This document shows positions 28,678 to 38,630 of a stretch of DNA of 64,000 nucleotides, one piece after another (within the stretch, counting starts at the first letter, position 1; every line of letters begins with the position of its first letter). The translations under genes were made by a program, and so were the position numbers. Source of the DNA: Candidatus Aenigmatarchaeota archaeon (GTDB lineage: Archaea; Aenigmatarchaeota; Aenigmatarchaeia; QMZP01; QMZT01); contig JAFGCI010000003.1 of the NCBI GenBank assembly GCA_016932735.1, forward strand, positions 1 through 64,000, given 5' to 3'. The notes under the pieces were generated by a model. The model ran no database searches. It saw only the letters and a list, made by a program, of their open reading frames with translations, and was not told the origin of the DNA.

Positions 28678-30090
28678 ATGTTAATAGTAATACCAATCGC
28701 AATCCTGCTCATGGGGGCACTGTTTACCCTGGCTTTCAGGAACGATAAGATAGGAATAACAGCCCTTATAGCCTCATTCATATCGCTGATTTATGTTTTC
28801 TGGTCTGAGGCGGGCGCAGTCTTCGCCTTTTCCGGCTGGGAGCCGCCATTCGGAATAGTATGGGTGCTTGACAGCTTCAGCATATTCATGTCCCTGCTTG
28901 TCATGGGCATTACGTCCCTGATAGTCATCTATTCGGTGAGATACATAAAGAAAAGGAGCCACAGATATTATGCCCTGATATGCCTCATTTCAATGGGAAT
29001 GATAGGTGTCTCGCTTACCGGAGACATCTTCAATATGTATGTATTCTTCGAAATACTTTCCATAGCATCATACGGCCTCGTTGCCTTCTTCTCTGACAGG
29101 CATGCACTCGAGGGGGCGTTCAAATATCTGATAATGGGCTCGTTTGCTTCATCATTTATCCTTATAGGGATAGCCCTGCTTTACGGACTCACAGGAACGC
29201 TTAACATGGCCGACATAGCATCAAACGTTTCTGTCATGTCGCATCTGCCGCCCATCTACATGGCGACATTAGGAATAATAATAGGCGGGTTCTGCCTCAA
29301 GGCAGCTATATTTCCGTTCCATGCATGGAAGCCCGATGCGATTGAAGGAACACCTTCGCCCATAGGAGCATTGTTTGCGGCTACATCATCGGCAATTGGC
29401 CTTTACTGCATAATGAGGGTTCTTTTCCTTTTCGGGCTTATACAGCTGAACTGGATACTGATAGCTATAGGCGTCATAACGATGTTTGTAGGGGCATTCC
29501 TTGCGTTCATGCAGAAGAACATAACAAGGCTTCTTGCATATTCATCGATTTCGCAGGTCGGCTATATTGTCGTAGCCTACGGCATCGGTAACCTGCCGGC
29601 AATAACCGCCGGAACATACCAGATACTGAACAATGCATTAATTGAGGCTTTATTATTCATGGCTTTCGGTGCGGCTATCCATGTAGCAGGAAGCGAGATT
29701 CTAGGCAAGGTTTCAGTCAAGAACGATTTCCTTCTTATATCATGCCTTATAGGAATCCTTGCATTGATAGGAATACCCCTTACTAACGGCTTTGTCTCCA
29801 AATGGCTCATCTATATGGTGACATGGACAGTGAACCCAATCCTCACGGTCCTTACACTGGTGATAACAGGATTCACCATGGCCTATTCACTGAAGCTTTT
29901 CTCTTCTGTTTTCCTGTCTCCGGACAAGAAAACGATAGATATACCAATGTCAATGAAGATTCCGATAATAATAGCAGTCGTTTTCTGTATAATGATGGGC
30001 ATCCTGCCCCAAGGAGGCTACGTTGTCTCAGAAATCGCATCAAAGGCCCTTTTCGAACTGCCGAAATACATAGGACTTGTTCTTGGTTAG
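28678..30090 (+). CDS. MnhD/NuoN-like proton-pumping subunit
   Basis: FEILSIASYGLVAF, KAAIFPFHAWKPDAIEGTPSPIGALFAATSSAIGLY. Confidence 0.92.
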   Translation: MLIVIPIAILLMGALFTLAFRNDKIGITALIASFISLIYVFWSEAGAVFAFSGWEPPFGIVWVLDSFSIFMSLLVMGITSLIVIYSVRYIKKRSHRYYALICLISMGMIGVSLTGDIFNMYVFFEILSIASYGLVAFFSDRHALEGAFKYLIMGSFASSFILIGIALLYGLTGTLNMADIASNVSVMSHLPPIYMATLGIIIGGFCLKAAIFPFHAWKPDAIEGTPSPIGALFAATSSAIGLYCIMRVLFLFGLIQLNWILIAIGVITMFVGAFLAFMQKNITRLLAYSSISQVGYIVVAYGIGNLPAITAGTYQILNNALIEALLFMAFGAAIHVAGSEILGKVSVKNDFLLISCLIGILALIGIPLTNGFVSKWLIYMVTWTVNPILTVLTLVITGFTMAYSLKLFSSVFLSPDKKTIDIPMSMKIPIIIAVVFCIMMGILPQGGYVVSEIASKALFELPKYIGLVLG

Positions 30091-30156
30091 ATGCAGAACT
30101 TTTTTATTCTTCTGAAATCATTGTATTTTATCCAATTGCATCTCAATTTCCAGAAC

Positions 30157-30186
30157 GGCTGCTAACATCAATTTAAATAAGCAGCC
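30157..30186 (+). repeat. Hairpin-family unit upstream of tRNA-Val(CAC)
   Basis: GGCTGCT-AACATCAATTTAAATA-AGCAGCC, 7-bp stem. Confidence 0.6.
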
Positions 30187-30198
30187 AAACCAGAGTAT

Positions 30199-30271
30199 GG
30201 GCTCTTGGTCTAGTGGTTATGACGCTGCCCTCACACGGCAGAGATCTCGAGTTCAATTCTCGAAGAGCCCA
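30199..30271 (+). tRNA. tRNA-Val(CAC), no intron
   Basis: GGGCTCTTGGTCTAGTGGTTATGACGCTGCCCTCACACGGCAGAGATCTCGAGTTCAATTCTCGAAGAGCCCA. Confidence 0.96.
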
Positions 30272-30376
30272 TAGAACCAACACATCAATTATAAAAATAC
30301 TAACAGCAAAATCATAGAACAGTAAGAAATAACAACAACCAGTGCACTTATAACAAGTCGAATCAATGTGTGCATG

Positions 30377-30404
30377 CCCGCTGATACCGATATAAACAAG
30401 CGGG
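30377..30404 (+). repeat. Hairpin-family unit between the two tRNA-Val genes
   Basis: GTGCATG-CCCGCT-GATACCGATATAAACA-AGCGGG-ATTC. Confidence 0.7.
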
Positions 30405-30448
30405 ATTCAGAACAGTTAATATATTGAACCGTTAATTATCCAGTATGT

Positions 30449-30522
30449 GGGCCCGTGGTCTAGTTGGTTAGGACGTCGCCTTGACGTGGCGAAGATCACT
30501 GGTTCAAATCCGGTCGGGCCCA
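30449..30522 (+). tRNA. tRNA-Val(GAC), no intron
   Basis: GGGCCCGTGGTCTAGTTGGTTAGGACGTCGCCTTGACGTGGCGAAGATCACTGGTTCAAATCCGGTCGGGCCCA. Confidence 0.96.
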
Positions 30523-30530
30523 CTTTTGTT

Positions 30531-31532
30531 CTATTTTAATAATCCTTTATTGATTCTTTTCACAAGTCCTGGTCCCCTGTAGATTAATCCGGTGTATATC
30601 TGGATAAGCTTTGCCCCTGCTTCCATCTTCTCTTTTGCATCATCCGGAGTCATTATTCCGCCGGCTCCGATTATTTCCGGGTCTTTAAGCTGTCTGTTCA
30701 CATATCTTATCATTTCAGTCGATTTTTCCTTCAGGCAGCGGCCGCTAACCCCTCCCACCTCTCCCGAGCTTAGACAATCTCTTGATTTGGTTGTATTGCT
30801 TATCACATATCCGTTTATTCCATAGTTCTCGCTTATATCCAGTATCCTGTCGATTTCACCGTAAGTCAGGTCTGGTGACAGTTTCACCAGAACAGGTTTT
30901 CTCTTTCCGGACCTTCTGTTGATTTCTATTTCAGATAGCAGTTCCTTCAGGGCAGATTTGTCCTGGAATGTTCTTCCGTCTTCTGTATTCGGACAGCTTA
31001 TATTCAGGGTTATGTAATCTGCCGAATCATTCATTTTCCGGAAAGTGTAGCAGTAGTCTCTTATAGCGGAGTCTCCGGTTATTTCCTTGTCGTTTGTTTT
31101 TGCTATGTTTATTCCTAACGGCACTTTGCATTTTTTGTTTTTCAGCCTTTCATAAACCGCGTCAGCTCCTTCGTTGTTGAGACCCATCCTGTTTATTATT
31201 GATTCATATTCAGGCAGCCGGAAGATTCTTGGTTTTGGGTTTCCGTTGCTCGGCTTCGCGGTCACCGAGCCTATTTCTATGTGCCCGAACCCGAGGCTCG
31301 GCAGAAAGTCCAGAAGTTCTCCGTTCTTATCAAATCCTGCTGCGAGACCGACAGGATTTGGAAAATTTATCCCGCAGAATTCAGTTTCCAGTCTTTTGTC
31401 TTTCAGATTGTATGTCTGGTCTATCACTTGCCTAAACGGTGTTCCTGATAGATATTTCCCCGCCTCGATTGCATAGCTGTGTGCGTCTTCAGGACCCAGC
31501 CTGAAGACTAAAGGTCTCAAAAGTCGGTACAT
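30531..31532 (-). CDS. pyrD: Dihydroorotate dehydrogenase (class 2-like)
   Basis: PNPVGLAAGFDKNGE, NISCPNTEDGR, VLVKLSPD, GAGGIMTPDDA. Confidence 0.95.
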   Translation of the reverse strand: MYRLLRPLVFRLGPEDAHSYAIEAGKYLSGTPFRQVIDQTYNLKDKRLETEFCGINFPNPVGLAAGFDKNGELLDFLPSLGFGHIEIGSVTAKPSNGNPKPRIFRLPEYESIINRMGLNNEGADAVYERLKNKKCKVPLGINIAKTNDKEITGDSAIRDYCYTFRKMNDSADYITLNISCPNTEDGRTFQDKSALKELLSEIEINRRSGKRKPVLVKLSPDLTYGEIDRILDISENYGINGYVISNTTKSRDCLSSGEVGGVSGRCLKEKSTEMIRYVNRQLKDPEIIGAGGIMTPDDAKEKMEAGAKLIQIYTGLIYRGPGLVKRINKGLLK

Positions 31533-31659
31533 CTTCTCCCTCCGAAATTTTCAAGGGAGGAGTTCCAATAGAATGGATAGTTTTTATCCTTGTTTTGCCG
31601 GTATTTCTTTTTTCTTCGATAAAAACCCTTTCATAATTGTTTCCGAACAAATAAAAAGT

Positions 31660-31980
31660 TTATGTTATCGTATCCACAATCTTTCTAATCATAACAACGG
31701 CAAGACCCCATGCAAACGGAAGCCATGCAGGAATAAAGAAAGTCGGATTCGTATATTGCCATGCTCCATTGTATATGCTTATGGCTTCGGTAAGCGAGCC
31801 GAGAACGGCCGCCAGTAAATATAAACGGAGATCGTTTTCCCTGTACCAGAATCTAAAGAAAAGTGCGGAAATGACAATAAAGAAAGCTGTCAGTATCACA
31901 TTATCGGCATAAAGGAAAGATATGGCAGCTATTGATATACAAAATATCAGTATCTCCAGAAGCAGTTCCTTTTCTTTCAT
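31660..31980 (-). CDS. Small multi-pass membrane protein
   Basis: MKEKELLLEILIFCISIAAISFLYADN...GAWQYTNPTFFIPAWLPFAWGLAVVMIRKI; start refined from the ORF track. Confidence 0.6.
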   Translation of the reverse strand: MKEKELLLEILIFCISIAAISFLYADNVILTAFFIVISALFFRFWYRENDLRLYLLAAVLGSLTEAISIYNGAWQYTNPTFFIPAWLPFAWGLAVVMIRKIVDTIT

Positions 31981-32064
31981 AATAATTAATTCATGTAGCT
32001 CATTTAAAAATTCCAGAAAGAATGTGTAGATTGCTTTTTTAAAATTTCGTTTTTTGTTTAAAAT

Positions 32065-32433
32065 ATGACGGAATATAACAGGCTGAATATTGCCCTGTCG
32101 CTTGCAGGATATGCCAGAAACAAAAACCTTACTTTTAGTATTAAACCACGGGAAGAGAAGTCTAGATATAATGGTTATGGAGGATCCCATGACCTGGAAA
32201 CTCCGGACGTTTACACTGATATCACTTTCAAAAAGGGCGGAGACATTGTTGCAAAAATAACACTGTCTCATGAAATAATAGAAAGCGGAATACCGTTCCC
32301 GCTTATACCGAGAATCGAAGTTGATGGAGAAGTTGTCAGGGTTGAAGATGATAAGAACCCTTTGGGCGCATTTGCCGGCAATTATACGGGCCCGGCCTAT
32401 TTAAAAACGGACAACAGAACAAAAAATAAGTGA
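32065..32433 (+). CDS. Hypothetical protein
   Basis: 122-aa ORF, no recognised domain. Confidence 0.5.
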   Translation: MTEYNRLNIALSLAGYARNKNLTFSIKPREEKSRYNGYGGSHDLETPDVYTDITFKKGGDIVAKITLSHEIIESGIPFPLIPRIEVDGEVVRVEDDKNPLGAFAGNYTGPAYLKTDNRTKNK

Positions 32434-32452
32434 TAGGATACAGATAGGTTGA

Positions 32453-33712
32453 TCACTTGTAATCCGACCTTGTTGTGTATTCGCTTTTATGGACATATTC
32501 GCTTTTCATTGAATAGACGTCATCCGAGAAGTCCAGATTTTTTGTTGCGTATGTATCGTCTTTGTCCTGCTCTTCGCCGCCTTCTTCGTGAGATATTTTC
32601 ACGGAAGCTTCCCAGAACTCATAAGGAGGAGGTACATCCGACCCCTCGAGGTTGCTTGTCGCAAACCTCCAGACCTCTTTCCCGGATTCTGCATCGACCG
32701 CATAAAGATGGCAATCCCATGAATCGAAAATGAGGATGTTATTCCATAAGGCTGGGCGGTTGCATACCATTCCTTCGGTTTTGAACCTCCATAATTCGTT
32801 CCCGTTTTTATCGAGACAGTACATGTTACCGTCCTCGCATCCGGTATATATTCTGGTTTCCATTACGAGAGGGTATGCGGAGAAGACGCCTTCTGCCTGG
32901 AATCTCCAGAGCTCTTTTCCTTCCATTGTCATGGCATATAATATGCCGTCCCTACAGCCGTAATATAATATATTGCTGTAAACTGTTGCCGAGCACGTAT
33001 TTCCGTATTTGCCTGTCTTAAACCTCCAAATCTCCCGACCTGTACCGGCATTTACCGCATAGAGAAAGTTGTCGAAAGAGCCGAAATACACAAAGTCCTT
33101 ATATACGAGTATGGGTGATACATTATGGACTTCTCCTCCTGTCTTGAATCTCCAGATTTCCCGTCCGCTGTCTGCGTCAATACAGTATAGATGGCTGTCT
33201 GCAGAGCCTATGTAGACCTTCCCATTGTCGTAGGCGGGCGAGCTCGAAACCATGTCGCCTGTCTTGAATTTCCATAGAAGCCTGCCTGTTTCTGGTTCCA
33301 AAGAATAGACATAGCCGTCCTTTGAACCGAAATAAACCCCTTTCTCAGAGACTGCTGGTAGACAATAAGCAATTTTATCGCCTGTCCTGAACTCCCATAC
33401 CTTCTGGCCTGTATCCTTATTCAGGGCATAAATCGAGAAATCGGATGATGCGATAAAAATGGTGTCGCCTAAAACGGCGGGGGAATTTAGTATTATACCA
33501 TCATTTGTCGGGAATCTCCATAGCTCCGTTCCATTTTTCAGGGATACTGCATATACATTTTTGTCGGCTGAGCCGAAATAAACAATATCATCTATAACGA
33601 GCGGAATACTGTATATGCTTCCCCCGCCCTTTATCCGGAAGACTCTGTCGAATTTCCTGACCTTCTTAAGTTCCATCTCGTTTATTCCGAAATCGAATCC
33701 ATCAAAATCCAT
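32453..33712 (-). CDS. PQQ-like beta-propeller protein (paralogue 1) with SEY-repeat C-terminal tail
   Basis: Repeated GxELWRFKTxG blades; tail DVYSMKSEYVHKSEYTTRSDYK. Confidence 0.9.
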   Translation of the reverse strand: MDFDGFDFGINEMELKKVRKFDRVFRIKGGGSIYSIPLVIDDIVYFGSADKNVYAVSLKNGTELWRFPTNDGIILNSPAVLGDTIFIASSDFSIYALNKDTGQKVWEFRTGDKIAYCLPAVSEKGVYFGSKDGYVYSLEPETGRLLWKFKTGDMVSSSPAYDNGKVYIGSADSHLYCIDADSGREIWRFKTGGEVHNVSPILVYKDFVYFGSFDNFLYAVNAGTGREIWRFKTGKYGNTCSATVYSNILYYGCRDGILYAMTMEGKELWRFQAEGVFSAYPLVMETRIYTGCEDGNMYCLDKNGNELWRFKTEGMVCNRPALWNNILIFDSWDCHLYAVDAESGKEVWRFATSNLEGSDVPPPYEFWEASVKISHEEGGEEQDKDDTYATKNLDFSDDVYSMKSEYVHKSEYTTRSDYK

Positions 33713-33716
33713 TAAA

Positions 33717-34991
33717 TCACTTATACTCTGAACTTGTTTTGTATTCGCTCTTATGAGCGTACTCCGATTTCATGCTATAAACATCAGAAGACATGTCAAT
33801 ATTCTGTGAAGTATATTTGTCTTCATCTGTTCCTGTCCAGTCTTCCTCTTCTACGTGCTTTCTTACTCTGGCCTCAAAAGCTTCGTTTGCAGGCGGGAGA
33901 TATGCCGTTTCCAATGTACTGGTCTGTATCCGGTAAAACTCTACTCCTGTTTCCGGGTCTAGACAATAAAAGTAGCAGTCCCACATTCCCATGTAAAGCT
34001 TTTCTTTGTGTATTACCGGCGTCGAGCCACTGATGTCATATTGGGTGGAATGTCTCCAGACTTCCTCACCCGCTTTCGTGAGCGCGAACAGTTCTCCACC
34101 ACTGTCAATGAATATCAGGTTCCTGTAGAATTCAGCTACAGCGGCTCCTCCAACCGTCCCGTTTGTATGGAATCGCCATATCTCGCGTCCTGTTCCGAAG
34201 TCTATCGCGTAGAACACATGGTCCCTTGACCCATAGTAGACAATGTCATCCTTGATGACAGCAGATGTTGTGTTTCCGTATTTGCCTGTTCTGAATCTCC
34301 ATACTTCCTTCCCGTCGGAAATCCGGACCGCATAAAGATAGCTATCCATTGACGCGAATAATACGATGCCGTCTTTTTCGGGAAATTCCAAAAGATTGAA
34401 AATCTCGTTTCCTGTCTTGAATCTCCATAATTCAGTGAAATCCGATCTTCTGAGACAGTAAAGGTTGCTATCCTGCGAGCCGAATATGATAACATCGTCC
34501 TTTACCAGAGGGCATGAAGAAAGTTCGGAACCGAAATTCTTCTTCTTTATCTCTTCACCGGTTTTTGCATCAAGCTCAGCAAGGAAACCGTTTCTCGCTG
34601 TCAGATAAACTTTTCCTTCAAAGACTGTCGGCTTTGCAATCATTTCCGAGCCTTCATTATACTGCCAGACTTCTTTACCGCTTTCAGAATCGACTGCATA
34701 AACCCTTCCGTCATAAGAGGGTATTATTATAAGGTTTTCAAAATTCGCAGGTGAATTGACTATCCTGTCACCGGTCTTAAACGTCCATTTGTAGTCCCTT
34801 TTCTCCGGATCCAGACAATATAAAATCCCGTCGAGAGCCCCGAAATATATCAGCCCATTCAGAACAAGCGCGCGGCAGAGTATGCTTCCGCCTCTTCCGA
34901 ACTTCCATCCGCGTTCATGTCTCTTTATCTTTACTATCTCAAAATCTTCCGAAACCGTGCCAAAATCATCAAACGAAAAAGAGAAGTCCAT
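33717..34991 (-). CDS. PQQ-like beta-propeller protein (paralogue 2) with SEY-repeat C-terminal tail
   Basis: Propeller blades; tail DVYSMKSEYAHKSEYKTSSEYK. Confidence 0.9.
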   Translation of the reverse strand: MDFSFSFDDFGTVSEDFEIVKIKRHERGWKFGRGGSILCRALVLNGLIYFGALDGILYCLDPEKRDYKWTFKTGDRIVNSPANFENLIIIPSYDGRVYAVDSESGKEVWQYNEGSEMIAKPTVFEGKVYLTARNGFLAELDAKTGEEIKKKNFGSELSSCPLVKDDVIIFGSQDSNLYCLRRSDFTELWRFKTGNEIFNLLEFPEKDGIVLFASMDSYLYAVRISDGKEVWRFRTGKYGNTTSAVIKDDIVYYGSRDHVFYAIDFGTGREIWRFHTNGTVGGAAVAEFYRNLIFIDSGGELFALTKAGEEVWRHSTQYDISGSTPVIHKEKLYMGMWDCYFYCLDPETGVEFYRIQTSTLETAYLPPANEAFEARVRKHVEEEDWTGTDEDKYTSQNIDMSSDVYSMKSEYAHKSEYKTSSEYK

Positions 34992-35006
34992 GTTGAAATT
35001 ATCGGA

Positions 35007-36035
35007 TTAATAGTTAAAAGGCTGATCATTATTCCTATGTTCTATCTTGGCCATAGGGTAGAAATGAAATTTGTTTATTCTGTACATCTGAAGCACATTA
35101 TAGTTCGTAATTATATCCGAGAATTTCTCCTTGAACTCGAGTATTATTTCCCTGAACTGGGCGGCATTCTTAACTTCTATATTAGCTTCTATATCAAAAT
35201 TTCCGATGCTCTTATTCGAGAACCATATGTTAGGGTGCCTAGCGATGAACCAGTCCAGTGATTCTGCCCTTTCCTTGGACAGGTGATGCAATGTGATAAG
35301 TATCTTATAATGCATCTGTTCCAGTTTTTCATTATTCAGCACAATAGTATAACCCTGAATCACGTTGCTTTTTTCCATCTGTTTTATTCTGGATTTTACT
35401 GTATTTCTTGAAATTTTCAGTTTCTCTGATATTTCAGTGGTTGTTGTCCTTGCATCAGAAGCGAGAATGCTTAATATGCTTTTATCAGTCTCGTCGAGCA
35501 GGAAGGTCTCCGGTTTAGAACCGAAGGTGACAGGATTTTCCGCTTTGAAAACTCTTTGCTGTCTTTTCTCTTGAATCATATAGTCTCTTGGATAGAAACT
35601 GGCAAGAACCATAACATTTGTATCCATTTCAGCGATGTAATCCCCAAATCTGGCTTCAAGGTCCTTTAATTGATTATAAAGATGCAATGCACTTTCTGCT
35701 AATATATTGAAGTTCATATCGAAGTTCCCGTCTGTGGAGGATAACCATTCTACAAACGGGTGATTCCTGAGGAACTCGACTATTTCGCTTTCCTTTTCCC
35801 GATTGACATTACGGAGCCTTAAAAGTATTTTGTAAGGTGTATAACCAAGTTTAGCCACATCAATAACCATAAGGAATTTCTGAATTATATTATTATCAAG
35901 AAGTCTTTGAACCCTATAGGCGACGACCTGCTTGCTCATCCCGAGCTTCTTTGATATATCAGAGAGGGACTTTCTTGAATTGGTATCCAGTTCATAAATT
36001 ATTCTTTTGTCCCGTAAATCCAGTTTATATGTCAT
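35007..36035 (-). CDS. Lrp/AsnC family regulator, duplicated HTH-RAM architecture
   Basis: LSDISKKLGMSKQVVAYRVQRLLDNNIIQKF and TTEISEKLKISRNTVKSRIKQMEKSNVIQGY. Confidence 0.88.
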   Translation of the reverse strand: MTYKLDLRDKRIIYELDTNSRKSLSDISKKLGMSKQVVAYRVQRLLDNNIIQKFLMVIDVAKLGYTPYKILLRLRNVNREKESEIVEFLRNHPFVEWLSSTDGNFDMNFNILAESALHLYNQLKDLEARFGDYIAEMDTNVMVLASFYPRDYMIQEKRQQRVFKAENPVTFGSKPETFLLDETDKSILSILASDARTTTTEISEKLKISRNTVKSRIKQMEKSNVIQGYTIVLNNEKLEQMHYKILITLHHLSKERAESLDWFIARHPNIWFSNKSIGNFDIEANIEVKNAAQFREIILEFKEKFSDIITNYNVLQMYRINKFHFYPMAKIEHRNNDQPFNY

Positions 36036-36169
36036 ATCATTACCAATACATTGAAAATTTATAAAATTACCATATTTCAGGTCTGTTTTTTTGTCGAATT
36101 ATAAATAAGCATATTATTGTCCATTGTAAATAGCAAAAGTTTAAAAAGACAGTATATAACTTTAATGAC

Positions 36170-37294
36170 ATGTCTACTGCAAAGAACGGAAGTGCCCAGA
36201 AATTTATAATTAAGGGAACCCCTTCTTATTATCAGATGAAAGGAGAAGAAACGGGTCCGTTTTCTTATATGACAATATGCCTTTTGGGGGTCACCAAAAA
36301 CGGCAAGCGCGTATGCAATAATAATTGTATATTCTGCAGCAACTGGGAAAGAGGCAGAATGCGGGCCGGAGATTCGACTTTAAGTAAAGAAGATTTTTCA
36401 AAAATAATACCAGCGTTCAGGAAGCTTGGCGGGAAAAGAATCGTGACTATGGGAGACGGGGAACCGCTTTATGGAGAAAACCTTGATTATATGTTAGAGA
36501 TTACAAAGATTGCAGGCGAGCATGGAATCGGGGTTACAATATTCTCTAACGGACGTCTGCTTACCAAAGACATTCTGAATTCATTTGACAGGCTTAATGA
36601 CGACGTTGTTTTTATAATTAATATCAATTCCCTGGACAAATACACATATGAAAAGACTATACGTGTTCCCGGCTCGTTCGAAGGCGTTATTGAAAATTCC
36701 AGATACTGGGCAGAGAGGAATGCGAGAAGAATTGAAATAACAGATCATGGGATAGTGTCCCAGTTTGCCATAACAATGGTCCTTTCCATAGCGAACGAGG
36801 GGAAAATTGAGGACATGAAGGAATTCGCGGAAAAATGCAATGCTGCATTCTTATGCACATCTCCGATGATGACCGGAAGTGCTGAAAAGAATAAGAGCCT
36901 GATTGCACCGGCTATAGGAGATATAAGAAGGCTCGAGCTTCTGTCCCAGAGATGGTCAACCACTAAGGGCCCGTCATCCAGGAATCTTTGCGGAACATGC
37001 GGTTATATAGGAGGATATGCCAGCGGGAAGAAATTATCCGCCGAGCCCGGAGGGATTACTTTTGACCTTTACGGGAATGCGAGACCCTGCGGATATCTTC
37101 TGGAAGGACTGGAATTCAACATCAGAAACAATGTTAAGACAGTCAGTAATGCTGTTGATGCACTTAAAAAGATGAATGAAATTGAGGATAAAATCCTTAA
37201 AGATATTTACGAAAAATTCGGTTTCGGGCCATGCCTCATGAGACATGAAAAATTGCCTGAGATTGAAGAATATCTGCAGAGCCTGCGGGCATAA
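36170..37294 (+). CDS. Radical SAM protein
   Basis: CNNNCIFCSNW (CxxxCxxC), GDGEPLYGENLDYMLEI; extra C-terminal cysteines. Confidence 0.88.
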   Translation: MSTAKNGSAQKFIIKGTPSYYQMKGEETGPFSYMTICLLGVTKNGKRVCNNNCIFCSNWERGRMRAGDSTLSKEDFSKIIPAFRKLGGKRIVTMGDGEPLYGENLDYMLEITKIAGEHGIGVTIFSNGRLLTKDILNSFDRLNDDVVFIININSLDKYTYEKTIRVPGSFEGVIENSRYWAERNARRIEITDHGIVSQFAITMVLSIANEGKIEDMKEFAEKCNAAFLCTSPMMTGSAEKNKSLIAPAIGDIRRLELLSQRWSTTKGPSSRNLCGTCGYIGGYASGKKLSAEPGGITFDLYGNARPCGYLLEGLEFNIRNNVKTVSNAVDALKKMNEIEDKILKDIYEKFGFGPCLMRHEKLPEIEEYLQSLRA

Positions 37295-38579
37295 TAAAAT
37301 CAGTAAATGATATAAGTTCGGTAGCGTACTCGCTCTTATGCGCATATTCGCTTTTTGTCGAGTATTCCGATTGTGTGTAGTCGCTAAGGTTTATGTTCTG
37401 GAAGGCGGCTGAGTACTTTTCTTCTACAGATATTGTTTCTATCGTATCAGCGCTCTTCTTTATCTCTGCCTCCCATGCCGCATAAGGAGCGTCTATATCC
37501 GATATGACCTGCGAGCTTGTTCCAACTCTCCAGATTTCTTCGTTAGTATTGATATCAATTGCATACAGGTGGCAGTCCATTGAAGTGAAATAAAGAACGT
37601 TCCCAATTTTCAGCGGAGGGTTCCATGCAGCCGCATTGGTTCTGAATCTCCAGAGCTCGTTTCCGTTCAGGTCGAGACAGAATAAATACCCTTCCTCGCT
37701 TCCCATGTAAATTCTTTCATCGTATATTCTCGGCGCGACCCCGAGAAGGCTTCCTGCCTGAAATCTCCATATCTCGTGGCCGTTCATTGTTATCGCATAT
37801 AATATCCCGTCACGGCTCTGATGGTACAAAACATCTTTATACATAATAGCGGAACACGAATTGCCGTATTTTCCGGTCTTGAACCTCCATAATTCCTTGC
37901 CTGTTTCGGCTTTCAGTGCATAAAGGAAATTATCGTTTGATGCGACATATATTATATCATTATAAACATTGAATGGGGTCTCATTGAATATCTCGCCGCC
38001 CGTCTTGAATCTCCAGACGAGATGACCGGTCTTTTTATCAAGAGCGTAGAAATAGCCGTCATAAGAACCAATGAATGCCTTATCCTCGTAGACGGTAACA
38101 GGGACGCTTATTTCTGCACCCGTCTTGAACTTCCATAAACAATTCCCAGTCTTCTCTTCGAGGGCGTAAAGAAAACCGTCCTGCGAGCCGAAATAGACGA
38201 TGCCATCTGAAATTGCCGGAAAGCATCCTGAAACCTTTCCGCCCGTCCTGAACTTCCAGTGAATAGTTCCATCACTTGCATTAATAGAATATAAGAAGCC
38301 GTCATATGAGCCTATGAAGACTCTTCCGTTTGAATATGCAGGAGAGCTGGCGAATATCTGTCCGTCTGTCCTGTATTTCCATATTTCGCTTCCGGTTGCA
38401 GCATCTATTGCATAAACATACTTGTCGGCCGAGCCGAAGACAATCATATTATCAACCGCGATAGGTATGCTGTGTATGCTGCCTCCGTCCCCGACGCTCC
38501 AGCCCCTGTCAAATTTTTTTGCTTTCTTTATTTCTATATTGTCAGTTACTGTCTCAAAATCTCCAAATCCGAACTCCAT
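37236..38579 (-). CDS. PQQ-like beta-propeller protein (paralogue 3) with SEY-repeat near the C-terminus
   Basis: MEFGFGDFETVTDNIEIKKAKKFDRGWSVGDGGSIHSIP...; SEYSTKSEYAHKSEYATE; 3' end overlaps the convergent radical SAM gene. Confidence 0.88.
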   Translation of the reverse strand: MEFGFGDFETVTDNIEIKKAKKFDRGWSVGDGGSIHSIPIAVDNMIVFGSADKYVYAIDAATGSEIWKYRTDGQIFASSPAYSNGRVFIGSYDGFLYSINASDGTIHWKFRTGGKVSGCFPAISDGIVYFGSQDGFLYALEEKTGNCLWKFKTGAEISVPVTVYEDKAFIGSYDGYFYALDKKTGHLVWRFKTGGEIFNETPFNVYNDIIYVASNDNFLYALKAETGKELWRFKTGKYGNSCSAIMYKDVLYHQSRDGILYAITMNGHEIWRFQAGSLLGVAPRIYDERIYMGSEEGYLFCLDLNGNELWRFRTNAAAWNPPLKIGNVLYFTSMDCHLYAIDINTNEEIWRVGTSSQVISDIDAPYAAWEAEIKKSADTIETISVEEKYSAAFQNINLSDYTQSEYSTKSEYAHKSEYATELISFTDFIMPAGSADILQSQAIFHVS

Positions 38580-38630
38580 AATCGATATTTTCATAAAAGG
38601 CTTAAAAAACGACCTTCACCAATAATCTAT

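Noticed and set aside
36687-36963. Minus-strand ORFs inside the radical SAM gene
   Set aside because: Shadow ORFs opposite a gene with clear motifs.
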